From Calycina herbarum (Eukaryota; Ascomycota; Leotiomycetes; Helotiales; Pezizellaceae), in the NCBI GenBank assembly GCA_001414485.1, contig LLEY01000003.1, positions 806,001 through 870,000 of the forward strand: a DNA stretch of 64,000 nt, in the 5' to 3' direction. Position numbers and translations under genes: made by a program. Shown here piece by piece: positions 1 to 12,730 of this stretch; positions within the stretch are counted from its first letter, which is position 1, and every line of letters begins with the position of its first letter. The notes beneath the pieces were generated by a model, which was given only the letters and a program-made list of their open reading frames with translations, searched no databases and was not told the DNA's origin.

Positions 1-521
1 AATTGCATGCAGCCTAATCCCATACCCACCAATTCGGCAGTGCATCCTTTAAACCACTCGTTATTATTTCATTAATCAAGGCGGAGACTGGTTCCTCCTC
101 TTGGTTGAGGTCGTCTTCTTCTGCTAACGGGTTATCTAGACACTTCTCGAATCCATAATCCTTGGCAACTTTAAGTTACAATCCAGGAGGAAGTTTTGTG
201 ATAGACTAGAGATGAATCATTCTCTTTGAGAAAGAATGCGGGAGTTTTTGCGGTAGACAGCTTCATTTCTGGTTCGGTGGTATTTAGGTGGTAGTTAGTT
301 GACATTATTGTAATGCTGAGTAGTCATAGGTTTGATACTATCTTGAAGTTAGCTCTTCTAGGTTAGCCTTTTGAAGCTGAGGAAATCAACGTATAGAGTA
401 ATATTCGTTCAGACCCAGACCATTCTTAAGCTCGGAATAGTCGTTATTATTACGAGGAGATTATCAAGCGGGTAACTGTTATAGCGGTTAAGTATGAAGT
501 TATCTTAAATAATTAGAGATA
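1..521. other. Left flank, no gene recognised
   Basis: No reading frame, RNA gene or transposon end could be supported here. Base composition is intermediate, less AT-rich than the transposon block that follows. It is probably intergenic DNA or an old repeat remnant next to the first Fot1-like insertion. Confidence 0.5.
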
Positions 522-918
522 TAACGTGGTTTATCAGGACCCTGCGTATATCAGGACCCTGCGCACTTTTGCCGACTCTCCTACCCCATCATTTTAACAC
601 GCGTTTTTCACCCTTTCTAATGGAGGTACAAACTCAAGAAGCACGTATTATTTTAGCTATTGAAGCTATTCGAACCTCTAAAAGAAAACTAAGTCGTTGA
701 AAAGCTGTAAAAATCTATAAAGTTCCTAAATCTACACTTCGCCTTAGAATAAACGGCTATACTCTACTCTCCGATCGTCGGCTAGTAAATTCTAATTTAA
801 CCGAATTAGAGGAGGAGGTTATTGTTTAATATATACTTGATATAGATATAAGAGGCTTTGCGCCCCGGCTAGCTAGTGTAGAAGATATAGCGAATTATAT
901 CCTCGAATCGCGGGAGAG

Positions 919-1160
919 TGTCAAGGGTTACACCCGTGGAATAAGTCTCGGAGTACTCCAGCGACGCATTCACGTGACCTCGCTTGGCAACGCATGGACG
1001 TAACAGAACCTTCGAGAGTACCCTTAGCAGAACCCTCTAGAAAGAGCTAACTGAGTATATAAGTTGGTAAGGACTCTGGCTTAGAAAGGACAATCGAATC
1101 TTCTTATACATAGACAGCCTCTATAGTTCAATTCATTAGCACTTGCTATAAGCCCTAATA
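919..1160 (+). repeat. 5' LTR (242 bp) of the gypsy element at 919-6439
   Basis: It starts TGTCAAGGG and ends CCCTAATA, where the final CA has become TA. It matches the 3' LTR along its length, and the differences I checked are C-to-T or G-to-A in the 3' copy. This copy keeps many CpA and TpG sites and is the less mutated of the two. Confidence 0.92.
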
Positions 1161-1184
1161 TTAGATTCGATTCTAAAAACAACA

Positions 1185-1405
1185 AGCTTTTATAGTAATA
1201 CTAGAACACATCAGGCTATTTTAGCAACACTGGAACATAACAGGCCTTTACGGCAATACTAGAACATATCGGGCTATTTTAGTAACACTAGAACTCAAGG
1301 GCTTTTACAGCAACACTAGAACATATTAGGCTATTTTAGCAATACTAGAACACATCGGGCCTTTACAGTAACACTAGAACTTATAGGCTATTTTACAGTA
1401 TTTAC
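1185..1405 (+). repeat. Minisatellite of about 30-bp units in the gypsy leader
   Basis: About seven imperfect units of roughly 30 bp alternate between GGCTATTTTAG and GGCCTTTACGG starts, each followed by a CAACACTAGAACATAT-like half. They lie just inside the 5' LTR, in the untranslated leader before gag. The block is less RIP-mutated than the coding part downstream. Confidence 0.8.
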
Positions 1406-1439
1406 AGAACTTACAGATAATAAGAGAACTATAAGAAGG

Positions 1440-4400
1440 CGGTATACCGAATCAGCTACCTACCTAGTTCCTATAGTATATTTAAAAGTAGTAGAATTAG
1501 TTAATATCTATCTAAGAGAACGATCGTCTACGGATTATAAACAAGCAAAAGAAGAATAAGGAAGCTTACTTATAAATAGTCTACAACGATAATAAACCTA
1601 GGAAATCTCTTCCTCTACTACTAGAATTCTATAGAGACTTAGACAAGCTAGAAGCTTAGTTATAATAAGTATAAGCTAAAATCGAAGTCGACTACTATAG
1701 ATATACTAAATATATTAAGTTTTAGATACTTAACAGATCTCTATAGAGTAAGGCGCTCCGTAGAATAGAAGTATAGGTACAGGAATAGAGTAAGCTAGAG
1801 CTAGCTAATAGTAGTAATTTCTTAGATTAAGTAGAGTTTATATTTAGAGACCTATAAGCTAAGGAAAGAGCGTAACAAAAGCTAGAATCCTTCTACTAGA
1901 GCTTAAGACTATTTCTAGAGGTCTTTATAGAATAGTAAGCCCTACTTATAGAGTCTAGAGAAGGATCTTAGCTAGACGACGTAAAGAAGGTGTCTCTTAA
2001 CTGAATCCTTAGCAACGAGTTAGTTAAGGTAATAATTATAGTTCCTTCTTAACCTAACTTCGAGTCTTACTACTCTATTATTAAAGAAATAGACGACTGC
2101 TTAAGAGCTTATAAAGCTTAAATATTAAGATCTAGGGCCTAGACTCTCCTAGAAATACTACAGGCCTCTTAGAAACGCTCGACAGATACTATATAGTAGA
2201 TAATAAGCGGTAATATCGTTAACAGACCGAAAGTCACCTATAAGGTATCTATAGAGAGTATAGATTAGGAACCGGTATCTGCTAAAGTCTTAATAACTAG
2301 TACTAAGCATGTTAAATAGGTGTTCTAGAAAGAACGAAGCAACCGTGCTTATACTAGTCGCTGTCTTTACTATAGAGCTACTAGTTATTTTGTTTAAGAA
2401 TGTCTATATAGACTACTAAGGCGACTTATAACAGCGGATTCGGTCTATAAACAGAAGGCAGAGGTTAAGGAGGTAGTACTAGAATTAGAAGAAGAAGACA
2501 GTAATATCTCCTCAGATTCAGAAAACTAGTAGCTTCTATTAGAAAGCGTAGACAGGGGCGACGAAGGGAGTTGTTAGTAATAGATACTTAGAGACATTTT
2601 AAGTAGGAATATATAGACGAAAAACCTCTTCTTATATCAGCTTTAGTAAATAGAGTAGCTACTTTATAAGCCTTAGTAGATTTAAGGTATTTAGTCTATA
2701 GAATTATTTTAGACTATTTTATCTATTATTATTAGCTCTCTTACGTATAAATTATACTAAGGCATTTATAATTAGTAGAAGAAGTATTAGAGAATACTAT
2801 ATCCTAAGTAGTATCTTTTAGCATAGATATTAGAGGCTACTAATAGAAACGGGTTTATACTTATATAGTCTCTAAGATCGAGGGCTATAAAATAATTCTA
2901 GGAAAATCTTAGTTAAGGAAAGAGCAAGCTTTACTTAACGCTATTAAGAGATACTTACTCTTCTAAGACTCTAGGTTAGAAGTTTATAGTAAGCTAGAAA
3001 AGTCTTACTCTTATAAGTAAGTAAGTATAGCTGTCTTCTACTTTCTTATAGATTGTAAACGTAAGCTATAAGTTTTCTTAGCTAGCCTTATAGACATTAG
3101 TAAAGCGTTAGTAGAGAAGAAGTATATAGACCCGTAGATAAAGCTGCTTAGCTAGATTAGTCTAGAATTCTACCTAGCTTTCGATAGAAAAGAAGCAAAT
3201 AAATTACTAGTATACTAATAAGGAATTAATTATAGTATTAAGCTTTTATAGATAGACAGCGGATCTAAGGAGACAGTTCTATAGAGGCTACTCTATAATA
3301 TATTATAGGACAAGCTATTAGTGCTTTATAAAACCCTAACAGAGCTACTAGACAAGGAATTCATTTAAGTAAGTAACTCTCTAGCAGCTACGCTAGTACT
3401 CTTTGTATAGAAGCTAGGAGAGGGCCTATAGTTCTATTATAACTACTAGGCACTGAATAAGTTAACTTATAAGAACTGCTATCTATTACTCTTAATCTAA
3501 GAGATACTTAACTAGATCGGAAAAGCAAAGTAGTTTATAAAAATAGATATTATTACTACGTTTTATAAGATACGAATTAAAGAGGGAGACAAGTACAAAA
3601 CAGCTTTTTAGACACGCTTTAGGCTTTTTAAATAGCTTATTACCTCTTTTAAGCTTATAAATACTTCTAACACTTTCTAGTAGTATATTAATTATATACT
3701 TTAAGAGTTCTTAGACGACTTTGTCTTAGTATATATCGACGATGTCTTAGTCTTTATAGACAGCACCTATAACCAGCACCGTAAGTATATCTATAAAGTA
3801 ATATAAAGGCTTTAAAATACTAGGCTATAGCTTAATATTAATAAGTATAAATTTAAAGTATAGTCTATAAAGTACCTTAGGTTTATTATAAAAGTAGAGA
3901 AAGATTTATAGATAGACTTAGCTAAAATATAAGCTATTATAGATTAGAAAGCACTAATAATAGTAAAAGGCGTTCTTAGCTTCCTAGGATTTACGAATTT
4001 CTATTAACAGTTTATTAAGAACTTTTTACAGATTATAACTCCTCTCTATAGACTTGTTAAAAAGGATATATCCTTCTAATAAACAGATAAAGCGAATAGA
4101 GCTTTTAAATAGTTAAAGCAGGCCTTTATAGAGGCTCTAGTACTAGCTTAGTTTAACCTAGATTACGAGACAGTCCTAGAAATAGACTTCTCTAGATATT
4201 ACTTAGAAGGTATACTCTCTTAAGTAAAGAATAGTATCTTATAGCTTATAGCCTTCTTCTTAAAGAAACACGTATCTACTGAATATAATTACCTAATATA
4301 TAATAAAGAGTTATTAGCTATTATTCGTTATCTTAAGAAATAGAAAGTAGAGTTAAAAAGTATTAGGTAGTTTATAGTACTTATAGATTATAAGAATCTT

Positions 4401-6180
4401 AAGTACTTTATAACAGTTTATAAACTATCTAAAAGATAAATATAGTAGTAGTTAATACTTAGTAAGTTTAACCTAATAATCTAATACTACCTAGGTAAAG
4501 AGAGAGGACTACTAGATATATTAATAAGGAGGGACTAGGACCTCCTAGAGAAGAGAGATAAACGTCTTAATTATAGAATAGTATAATTAATTCTAGATAG
4601 AATGATTTAAGGAAATACTATATAGCTAGTACTAGTATTAATAAATAAGAGGAATTAAATAAGTAACGTAGTAACGTAGTAAGCGTTTATAGACCAACTA
4701 TAGAACCTCTAAGAAGAGGGAAAGGTATAGGACAAGGACTTTAGACGTCTTATAGACACTATCTACTAAGGAGATAGAGTGTTTCTAGTAGACCTTGCTT
4801 CTTTAGTTAAAGTCTCTGTCTTTAACTACTTAGTTAATAAGAATAGTGATTTATAGTTTAGAGGTAGACTATAGGTCCTTGACTATAAGCTACTATAGAC
4901 TGTAATTATATAGGAACTCTATAATTCTATACTTATAGGCTATCCTAGTAAGAATAGAACAATTGTAATAGTCTTAAGAGAGTTCTTCTAGCTAAACCTA
5001 CAGACTATAGTTAAGCAGTTTATCTATAACTATAGAGTTTATAGACGTACTAAGGTCTAGAGAGATCGTAAACAAGGCCTGCTTCGTCTCTTACTAATTC
5101 CTAAGCAGTAATAGCAGGAGATCTCTATCGACTTTATTAGACTACTACTTATAAGTAAAGGCTCTAATATAATAGTAGTATTTATAGACCGTTTAGGTAA
5201 AGAAGTGCTTCTTATAGCCTATAACTCGACTATATTATCAAAGGAATTTGCTCGCTTATTTATTACTATACACTATAGCTTATATAGACTACTAAGAGTA
5301 ATAGTGTCTAATAAGAGCTTATAATTCATTAGACAAGTATAGAAGACGCTTTATAACTTCTTATATATTAAACGACAGATCTCTATAGCCTTCTATCTAT
5401 AAACTAATAGGTTAACAGAACGGGCAAATGCTAAAGTTAAGACGCTTCTACAGCAGTAGATTAATATAGCTTAGGACGACTAGGCTGACTAGCTACTAGT
5501 AGTATAGCTAGCTTTTAATAGACAGGATTTAATATTAACAGATATAAGCCTCTTCTAACTCAGCTACAGCTATCTATTATAGACTATCGACCTCTTAATA
5601 GACGTCGTAGCACCTATAAACATAAAAACACTAATTTAAAAGAGCGAAGTAATAGTAGCAAAGATTAAAGCTATTATAAAATAGGTATAATTATTAATAG
5701 TAAGAGTATAATAAGACTAAGAGACTTAAGCAAATCGTTTATAGAATACTACTCCTATATATAAGATTAGAGACAAGGTTTACTTAAGCTTATAGAATAT
5801 ATAGATAGATAGAGCTAGTAAGAAACTAGACACTCGATCTACTAAGTTTATAGTTATCGAGGTTATTAGCCTATTTATATATAGACTAGACACCTTACCT
5901 AGTATCTATAATATCTTTAATATAGACTTATTAAGACTAGCAGCTATAGACCCGCTGCCTAGTTAAATTATAGACAATGATTAACTACCTATAATATTAG
6001 TAGACGATACTATAGAATAGTAAGTTAAAAGAATACTAGGTTAATAGTAAAAGAAGCTCTTAGAGAAAGGCTCTTATACTCGACTCGAGTATAAGGTTAA
6101 ATAGATAGAATATACAAACCTAATATAGGAACCTGCTACTAAGTTAGAGGATATAGTAGCCCTAGACACCTACCTTCAAG
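1440..6180 (+). pseudogene. gag-pol polyprotein of the gypsy element, RIP-decayed
   Basis: No long open frame remains, but motifs can be read past many TAA/TAG codons. A CCHC zinc knuckle remnant is at 2362-2403, with one Cys and the His changed to Tyr as expected for G-to-A change. The reverse transcriptase active site reads VLVYIDDVLVFID around 3723-3761, YIDD at 3732-3743, so the catalytic aspartates survive in sequence. An RNase H-like VLEIDFSRYYLEGILS block lies near 4171-4220. The integrase region includes QEISIDFIRLL near 5115-5150. The end (about 5840-6140) reads YRLDTLPSIYNIF, LLRLAA.DPLPS and a TRLEYKVK chromodomain tail. Function is impossible without mRNA-level repair. Confidence 0.85.
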
Positions 6181-6197
6181 AGTAGGAAGAGAGGTAA

Positions 6198-6439
6198 TAT
6201 TAAGGGTTACACTTATAGAATAAGTCTCGGAGTACTCTAGTAACACATTCACGTGACCTCGCTTAGCAACGCATAGACGTAATAGAACCTTCGAGAGTAC
6301 TCTTAGTAGAACCCTCTAGAAAGAGCTAACTAAGTATATAAGTTAGTAAGGACTCTAGCTTAGAAAGGATAATCGAATCTTCTTATATATAGACAGCCTC
6401 TGTAGTTTAATTCATTAGTACTTACTATAAGCTCTAACA
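6198..6439 (+). repeat. 3' LTR (242 bp) of the gypsy element at 919-6439
   Basis: It starts TATTAAGGG, where TG has become TA, and ends CTCTAACA. It is followed by the target duplication GAGAG, after which the Fot1-like frame resumes. It carries more RIP-type transitions than the 5' LTR. Confidence 0.92.
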
Positions 6440-7120
6440 GAGAGGAGACGTATTAGGAAGCTCTAGGTACATCGATTTATATAATAATAACTAGTCTTAA
6501 AGACGCGTTTTAATCGCGTTTACGACTTCTAAAGAGTCTTATACGAAGATCTTAAGCTTATTAGTACGTGGTTTCGACTAGTAGAGAATAGAAGAGTAAA
6601 ATATAGTATTCTAGACTACGATTTTTAGAATTTCAACGAAACTGGCTTTATAATAGATATGATTACTCTTTCTATAGTTGTTATATATATAGATCGACGT
6701 AGTAGAGGTAAGATAGTTTAGCTAGGTAATCGAGAATAAGCTACTATAATTGCTTATATCAACGGCGAAGGTAGGAGTATTCCTCTATTTTTAGTAGTAA
6801 AAAGGAAATTCTACCTCTTAAGTTAGTATACTAAGAGCGGCCTTCTATATAACTAGGTTATTAAACTAATAAGTAATAGCTAGACGAATAATAAGATAGG
6901 TTTAGAATAGCTTAAGTACTTTAATAAGTATACTTCTACTTAAGTAAAGAGTCTATATTAAATACTTGTTCTTAATAGATATAAGAGTTATAAATCGGCC
7001 GAATTCTAAGAGTACTATAAGGTATATAATATTATTACTCTTAGACTACCTTCTTACTCTTCTTATTTAACCTAGTTACTTGATATTAGGTGTTTTAGTA
7101 TCTTAAAACAGGTATATAGT

Positions 7121-7315
7121 ATAACAGTTATAGTTACGAGAGCTGCTGGATGTCACATGTTCGCTTAGATGCACGCTAGTACTAGCGTACGCACTAGCGT
7201 TGCAGGACTTGTATTTAGTTCCCGGTTCTCTCGAGCTCTTCTACTCTCCTCGTCTTTTGTCCTAAGAATAGAGTGTTGTTTGTTCTGCCTTTGTCTACTG
7301 AAGCACGTCTGTTAT
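7121..7315. mobile_element. 195-bp insertion with 7-bp inverted ends, MITE-like, hardly RIP-mutated
   Basis: Alignment of the two Fot1-like copies shows extra sequence here. The insert starts ATAACAG and ends CTGTTAT, an exact inverted pair, and is flanked by ATATAGT on both sides (7114-7120 and 7316-7322). It has no coding capacity and near-normal base composition, unlike its host, so it arrived after RIP of the host or was too short to be mutated. A tract TGCTGGATGTCACATG inside recalls copia LTR starts, so a solo LTR is an alternative, but that reading does not account for the flanks. Confidence 0.6.
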
Positions 7316-9993
7316 ATATAGTTAACAAATTAAGACTTTTATTAAAGCTTATATTAACTATATTACTAAGGTCGAGTTCTTTCTTACCTTTAAAGCAGCG
7401 TATATAGAATTAATAATAGCCTAAAACGCTTAAGCTAGATTCTACAGAGCTGGCTTAGTACCTTTTAATTTATAAGCTATGATTTTAAAGCTTAATATAA
7501 AGTTATAGACACCGACCTCTACTAGGCCTCTCTCTACTAACGCTGACTCTTAGGTCTCTTAGACTTCTTATAACCTCGCCGAAGCTCTTTTATAAACAAC
7601 TCTTATTAAGGACTAGATTACTAGTTACTAAGGAAGCTTACTAATACCTATTTTCTAGACAGTTGTTATATTAGTAAAAGATATAGAGTAATTAGCTTAT
7701 AAAGTAACTCTTTTAACTACTAAGGTATATATACTTCGAGTAGTAAATAAAGCTCTTAGTAAGCGTCGTAGAGCTAGGAAGACTTATATATATCAAGGTA
7801 GTACACTTACTATAGAGGATATATAGGATATTCTAGTATAGAAAGACGTAGATAAGCAGGTTCGACGCGATATATATATAGAGGGAGTTAGTTAGAAAGT
7901 AGAGTAATTAACTAGTAGGCGCTGTAGTACTTATAGAAAAGCTAGTTATAATACGCGAACTTGTTAAATAGATATAGATATGTCTAGTTTATTAGATTCT
8001 TAGTAGTTTTAGTTAAATTTATATATTATAGTTGTTTAATTATATTTTAAAATAGTAGAGAAGAGCAAAAGTACGTAGAGTTCTAATATATATAGAGTAC
8101 TAATAAACCACGTTATAAATAATCTAATAGATATCTAATTAATAATATTTTATAAAAGCTTTAAGATAATAGAATTAAAAAAAGAATCTTTAGAAAATAT
8201 AATAATTAAATAGAAGTTAAATAATAATAATATAATCTAAATAGTATTTAATTTATTAAAATATCTAGATAAGTTTAAATAATTAAATTAAAAGACTAAC
8301 GTAATCTATTACTAAGCTGCGTATATCACCGAGCTACGTACTTTTACCGAATTTACTACTCTACTACTTTAATACACGTTTTCTTCTTCTATAATATAAG
8401 TCTAAACTTAAGAAGTACTAATTATATTAGCTATTAAAGCTATTCGAATATCTAAACGAAAATTAAGCCGTAGAAACGCTGTAAAAATCTATAAAGTTTC
8501 TAAATCTACTCTTCGTCTTAGAATAAACAGCTAACCTTCTTATAGTAATACTAAATCTAATTATTTAAAGCTAACGAAATTAGAGAAGGAAACAATTATT
8601 CGATATATATTCGATCGAGATTCTAGAGTGTTTTCGCCTTAGCTAGCTAATATAGAAGATATAGCGAATTACCTTCTTAAGACGCGTAGAGTAAAACGCG
8701 TTAGAAAGCGCTAGGTAGAACGATTTATAGTTCGACGACTAGAGCTAAAGACGTGTTTTAATCGCGTTTACGGCTTTTAAAGAGCTTTATACGAAGATCC
8801 TAAGTTAATTAGCACGTGGTTTCGACTAGTAGAGAATATATAGACGAAATATAGTATAGTAGATAGCGATTTCTATAACTTCGATAAGACTAGCTTTATA
8901 ATAGATTAAATCTATCCTAGAATAGTTGTTACTTATACTAATCGACGTAGTAAGAGTAAGGTAGTTTAACTAGGTAATCGAGAATAGACGATAATAATTA
9001 TTATAATTAATAACGAAGGTAGAAGTATCTCTCTATTTCTTATTATTTAAGACGCTAATTACTTTATAAATTAGTATTTTAAAACTAGTCTCTCTTATAA
9101 TTAGGTTATTAAACCTACGAATAATAGCTAGATAAATAATAAAACGGGTCTAGAATAGTTAAAATACTTTAATAAACATACTACTACTTAAGCTAAGAGT
9201 CTATATTATATATTAGTTTTAGATAGATATAAGAGTTATAAATCAGTAGAATTTTAAGAATATTATAAGTCTTATAATATTATAACTCTTAGATTACCTT
9301 TATATTCTTCTTATCTAACTTAGCTACTTAATATCGAGTGTTTTACTATTCTTAAACAGAAGTATAGTTAAGAAATCGAAGGGTTTATAAAAGCGTATAT
9401 TAATTATATTACTAAGGTCGAGTTTCTTATAGTCTTTAAATAAGTATATATTAAGTTAATTACTCCTATAAACGGTTAGGCTAGATTCTATAGAGCTAGA
9501 TTAATACCTTTTAACTCTTAAGTAGTTATATCGAAGTTAGATATAAAGTTATAAACTCTAACGCCTACTAGCCTCTCTTCTGTCGAGGTAGACTCTTAGG
9601 TTTCGCAGATCTCTTATAACCTAATAGAAGCTCTTTTGTAAACGACTTTAGTTAGAGATTATATTACCTATTATTAAAGAAGCTTATCTACTCCTCTTTT
9701 TTAAACTGTTGCTTTATTAGCTAAAGATATAAAGCGTTTAGCTTATGAATTAATATAACGAAACTCTATACGAACTAAACAAAGGTAACTAAGTCTCGAA
9801 GGTTAGTATATAGATAAGAAGTATAGATACGCCGGGTTATTTACTTAGAAGTAAACTCGTTACTTATATTAAAGATATTAAATAAGATAATAAGATTAAT
9901 AACTAAAGTTAAGTACGAAGCTTCTATCTAGGTAGCAGACGTATTAGTATATATAGAACCCTTCTTACTATCTAGATCTTTATATAAGCCTAG

Positions 9994-10446
9994 TATAACG
10001 AAACTTAAACGAACTAAACAAAGATAACTAAGTCTCGAAGATTAGTATATAGATAAGAAGTATAGATACGCCGGGTTATTTACTTAGAAGTGAACTTATT
10101 ACTTATATCAAAGATATTAAATAAGATAATAAGATTAATAACTAAAGTTAAGTACGAAGCTTCTATCTAATAATAGACGTGCTAGTCTTATATAGAACCT
10201 TCGTTTCTTTTTATATCGCCTATATTACTTATTAATATTATCGATATATTACTTATATCGCTTAGCGATATAAGTAATATATGTTATATAATTCCTAATA
10301 TTAATCTAATAGTAAGATCCTAGAATCCTAAGTACCTTCTATACTATAGATTCCCTTCTATGTTATCTTCTATTTCTTAGACGTTGTATCTTATCTTATT
10401 AGAACGCTGTCTAGACTACTTACTATATAGAACGTGATTTATAATA
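9994..10446 (-). repeat. 3' LTR (453 bp) of the older gypsy copy
   Basis: It begins TATAACGAAAC and ends GATTTATAATA, the decayed forms of TGTAACGAAAC and GATTTGTAACA seen in the younger copy. The first 200 bp match the younger LTR, but the central part, with repeated ATATCGC tracts, does not. Confidence 0.9.
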
Positions 10447-10529
10447 CTATCCTCTTCTTAGACTAGTATATCTCTATACTTAAGTATAACCTAAGAAATA
10501 TCGTTAACAGGCTAGCGGCCTGTTTTCTT

Positions 10530-11095
10530 TTTATTATAAGCCTTTCTACTTCGAAATCTAAACTAAAAAGATATCGTACTAACGCCTTCCTATAAATAGA
10601 AAGAACTAGTAACGAAATACGTTCTTATACTCGTTATATAAATACCTCGAAAGAGGTAATCTAGTAGTATATTACTATAGGTGATAAATACTCTGCTTAT
10701 ATACTCTATAGTAAGCCTTACGATGTTAAAGAACGAAATAAAGCTCTCTCTCTATATTCCTAGGAATCCTTTAATAAGTAATAAAAGAGACTTTAAACAG
10801 AGGAAATAGTAACGTTTCTTAGACAAGTATAAATAAGAGATACTATAATATAGGCTTTTATCTCTAAATAAACTAGATAAAGCTATAAAGAGAGAAAAGA
10901 AAGAGAAAGAGAAGTAGATAGAGAAGGAAAAGAAGGAAGTAGAGGTTACTTAGCTAATAGCCTTATCCTCTCTTATTAAGTCTAATCCCGCTCTTAATCT
11001 ATATTTTTTTAAAGCTTTCTCTTCTAACTATAAGATATAAGCAACTTTAGGTTTTACTAACAGAATCTCTAAAGTTCTACTAAGTAATAGTTAAG
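10530..11095 (+). pseudogene. Antisense cysteine-motif frame of the older gypsy copy, heavily decayed
   Basis: This aligns with the better preserved frame at 12821-13438. A readable stretch has YITIGDKYSAYILYSKPY where the younger copy has CIVIHGD.YSRCIACARQGKSC, several Cys and Arg codons having become Tyr or other residues by G-to-A or C-to-T change. It keeps the same position, between the pol 3' end and the 3' LTR, on the strand opposite to pol. Confidence 0.6.
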
Positions 11096-12283
11096 ATTAC
11101 TTTTTAGTTCCTAAGTATTTTCTAAGTATAAGTAATTTAACTATTTAATTAAGTACTTGATTTATTCTCTAATAAGTCTATAGTTAAGAATCCTCTTAAC
11201 TTTATACTTAGCGTTTAGGTTTACTAGTTGAATTTCTATAAGTAGAGCTAGTAAGGCCTCTAGTAGTACTAGTTCGAGTAGAGATATATAGAATACTAGA
11301 TAGATGTTTATTATCTATAGTAGTACTAATTTATAATTCAAAGATTCTCTAACTTATTTAATTTTAAATAGTCTAAGTTTCTTATAATCTAATTTATTAC
11401 TTAGTCTTTTTATATTAATATTTTTTTATACTAAGTAGACTTTATCCTCTTCTTTTAGTATTAGCTTCTAACTACGTTATTTATTATAGTAGTATATATT
11501 TCTTTTAGCTATAAACTATAAATCCTTTATAAGTTTCTTATATAGCTCTTTAATTTTCGAGACTTAAATACGAGTAAGCTAGTTGTCGATAGTTATAGAT
11601 AGTAGTTCTTAATATACTAATAATTTATATTCGAAGTTAGTATAGAATAGTATAATAAGTGTTATTTCTATTATTAAACTATTATAGGTAAACTATATTA
11701 GAAGTAGCAGTTCTACCTAGTTGTCTTACTAGTAGTTTATATAATAACGAAGATATATTTTAACTACTTAATTTATCTGTTTATTTCCTTTATTTGTTTA
11801 AGAGTAGAAGGTTATAGAAAGCTTTCTTTTTATACTTAATCGTTTTATAAGAGTAATCTAAAATTTTAAGATAAAGAGTTTATCTCTATCTAAGAGTATT
11901 TTTTCTAGTAGTCTATGTCTTAAGACTACTTCTCTAAGGAATATAAATACTAATTCCTTAGCTATACTTAACTCTATATATACTATTAGAATTATATACT
12001 TTATAAGTTATTCTATAATAACTAGGATTATATTATACTTAACTTCTGTTATTAGATCTTTAGATTTTAGTAATTTAATAATAAAATCTATAGATATTAA
12101 TTTCTAAGGTACTTATAGTATTAGAGTAGTGTTTATCTATTTATAAAAAGTATAGTAGAAAGCCTTATTCTAGGTATAGGTATTATATTCTACTATTACT
12201 TCTCTAACTATCGTAGATAACCGATTAATATAGTAGTATTATCTTATCTACTAGAGAGTTCTACGAATTCCTTAGTAGCTATA

Positions 12284-12730
12284 TGTAACGAAACTCAAAC
12301 GAACTAAACAAAGATGACTAAGTCTCGAAGGTTGGTATGCAGGTAAGAAGTATAGATGCGCCGGGTTGTTCACTTAGAAGTGAACTCGTTACTTATATTA
12401 AAGATGTTAAACAAGATGATAAGATTAATAACTAAAGTTGAGTACGAAGCTCCTATCTAATGGCAGACGTGCCAGTCTTATATAGAACCTTCGTTCTCTT
12501 ATGGAGTCTTAGGTAGACTGGAGCGCTGGTCGCTCTAAGCGCTCCGGTTGCCTAGGTCGCTTGCCGACCTAGTCGACCCCTTTTCTGATTACGTGATTAT
12601 ACAACGAAATCCTTGGATCGCTTAGCTAGTCTAGCCGATCCCTATTTGCTATAAGAGTATCCCGATAGTGCTTAACCTGTTAGGACGCTGCCTGGTCTTC
12701 ACTTATCACGTGTATATGTGATTTGTGACA
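12284..12730 (-). repeat. 3' LTR (447 bp) of the younger gypsy copy
   Basis: It runs from TGTAACGAAACTC to GATTTGTGACA and is the best preserved LTR of this family in the window. It contains two strong hairpins near 12520-12572. Confidence 0.93.
12520..12572. repeat. Two adjacent hairpins in the LTR centre
   Basis: Stem one pairs GGAGCGCT (12520-12527) with AGCGCTCC (12538-12545). Stem two pairs CTAGGTCG (12552-12559) with CGACCTAG (12565-12572). Both stems are 8 bp and perfect. They fall in the LTR block that differs from the older copy and could be part of the transcript end or start signals, but that role is inferred only from position. Confidence 0.6.

Larger units (their letters stand above)
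919..6439 (+). mobile_element. Ty3/gypsy chromovirus-type LTR retrotransposon, RIP-decayed
   Basis: Two 242-bp LTRs (919-1160 and 6198-6439) bound the element, with a perfect 5-bp target duplication GAGAG at 914-918 and 6440-6444. The left LTR starts TG; the right one ends CA (the other two termini carry RIP-type changes). A polypurine tract (6181-6197) precedes the 3' LTR. Recognisable through heavy C-to-T and G-to-A decay are a gag zinc knuckle, a reverse transcriptase YIDD box, an RNase H segment, integrase and a terminal chromodomain. The order gag-PR-RT-RH-IN-chromodomain is that of fungal chromoviruses. It lies within the Fot1-like transposase frame and is in the same orientation. Confidence 0.92.
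620..7990 (+). pseudogene. Fot1-like DDE transposase, RIP-decayed and interrupted (copy 1)
   Basis: The frame starts at the ATG at 620, giving MEVQTQEARIILAIEAIRTS and then a helix-turn-helix (psq/CENP-B type) region. It is cut at 918 by the gypsy insertion and resumes after 6444 with a readable LKTRFNRVYDF block, a WFRLVEN block and an NFNETGF block (about 6490-6655), hallmarks of pogo-family transposases. A degraded LVLNRYKSYKSAEF block near 6964-7010 corresponds to the LVLDGHESH catalytic region, the aspartate codon now reading Asn. Several in-frame TAA/TAG codons sit where copy 2 or the family has Gln or Trp. This decay and two insertions rule out activity. Confidence 0.8.
524..8113 (+). 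mobile_element. Fot1/pogo-like Tc1-mariner DNA transposon, copy 1 (split by two insertions)
   Basis: The ends are long inverted repeats. The left end begins ACGTGGTTTATCAGGACCCT, and the reverse complement of the right end aligns with it over about 60 bp, the differences being mostly C/T and G/A. A TA dinucleotide flanks both sides (522-523 and 8114-8115), the target duplication of this superfamily. Without the inserted gypsy element and small element the transposon is about 1.9 kb, the usual Fot1/pogo size. It contains one decayed transposase frame. The gypsy insertion at 919-6439 and the 195-bp insertion at 7121-7315 are both later events. Confidence 0.9.

Noticed and set aside
7100..7330. 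Copia-type solo LTR starting TGCTGGATGTCACATG
   Set aside because: It would leave extra bases unexplained on the left and gives no matching duplication; the 7-bp inverted-repeat reading explains both flanks.
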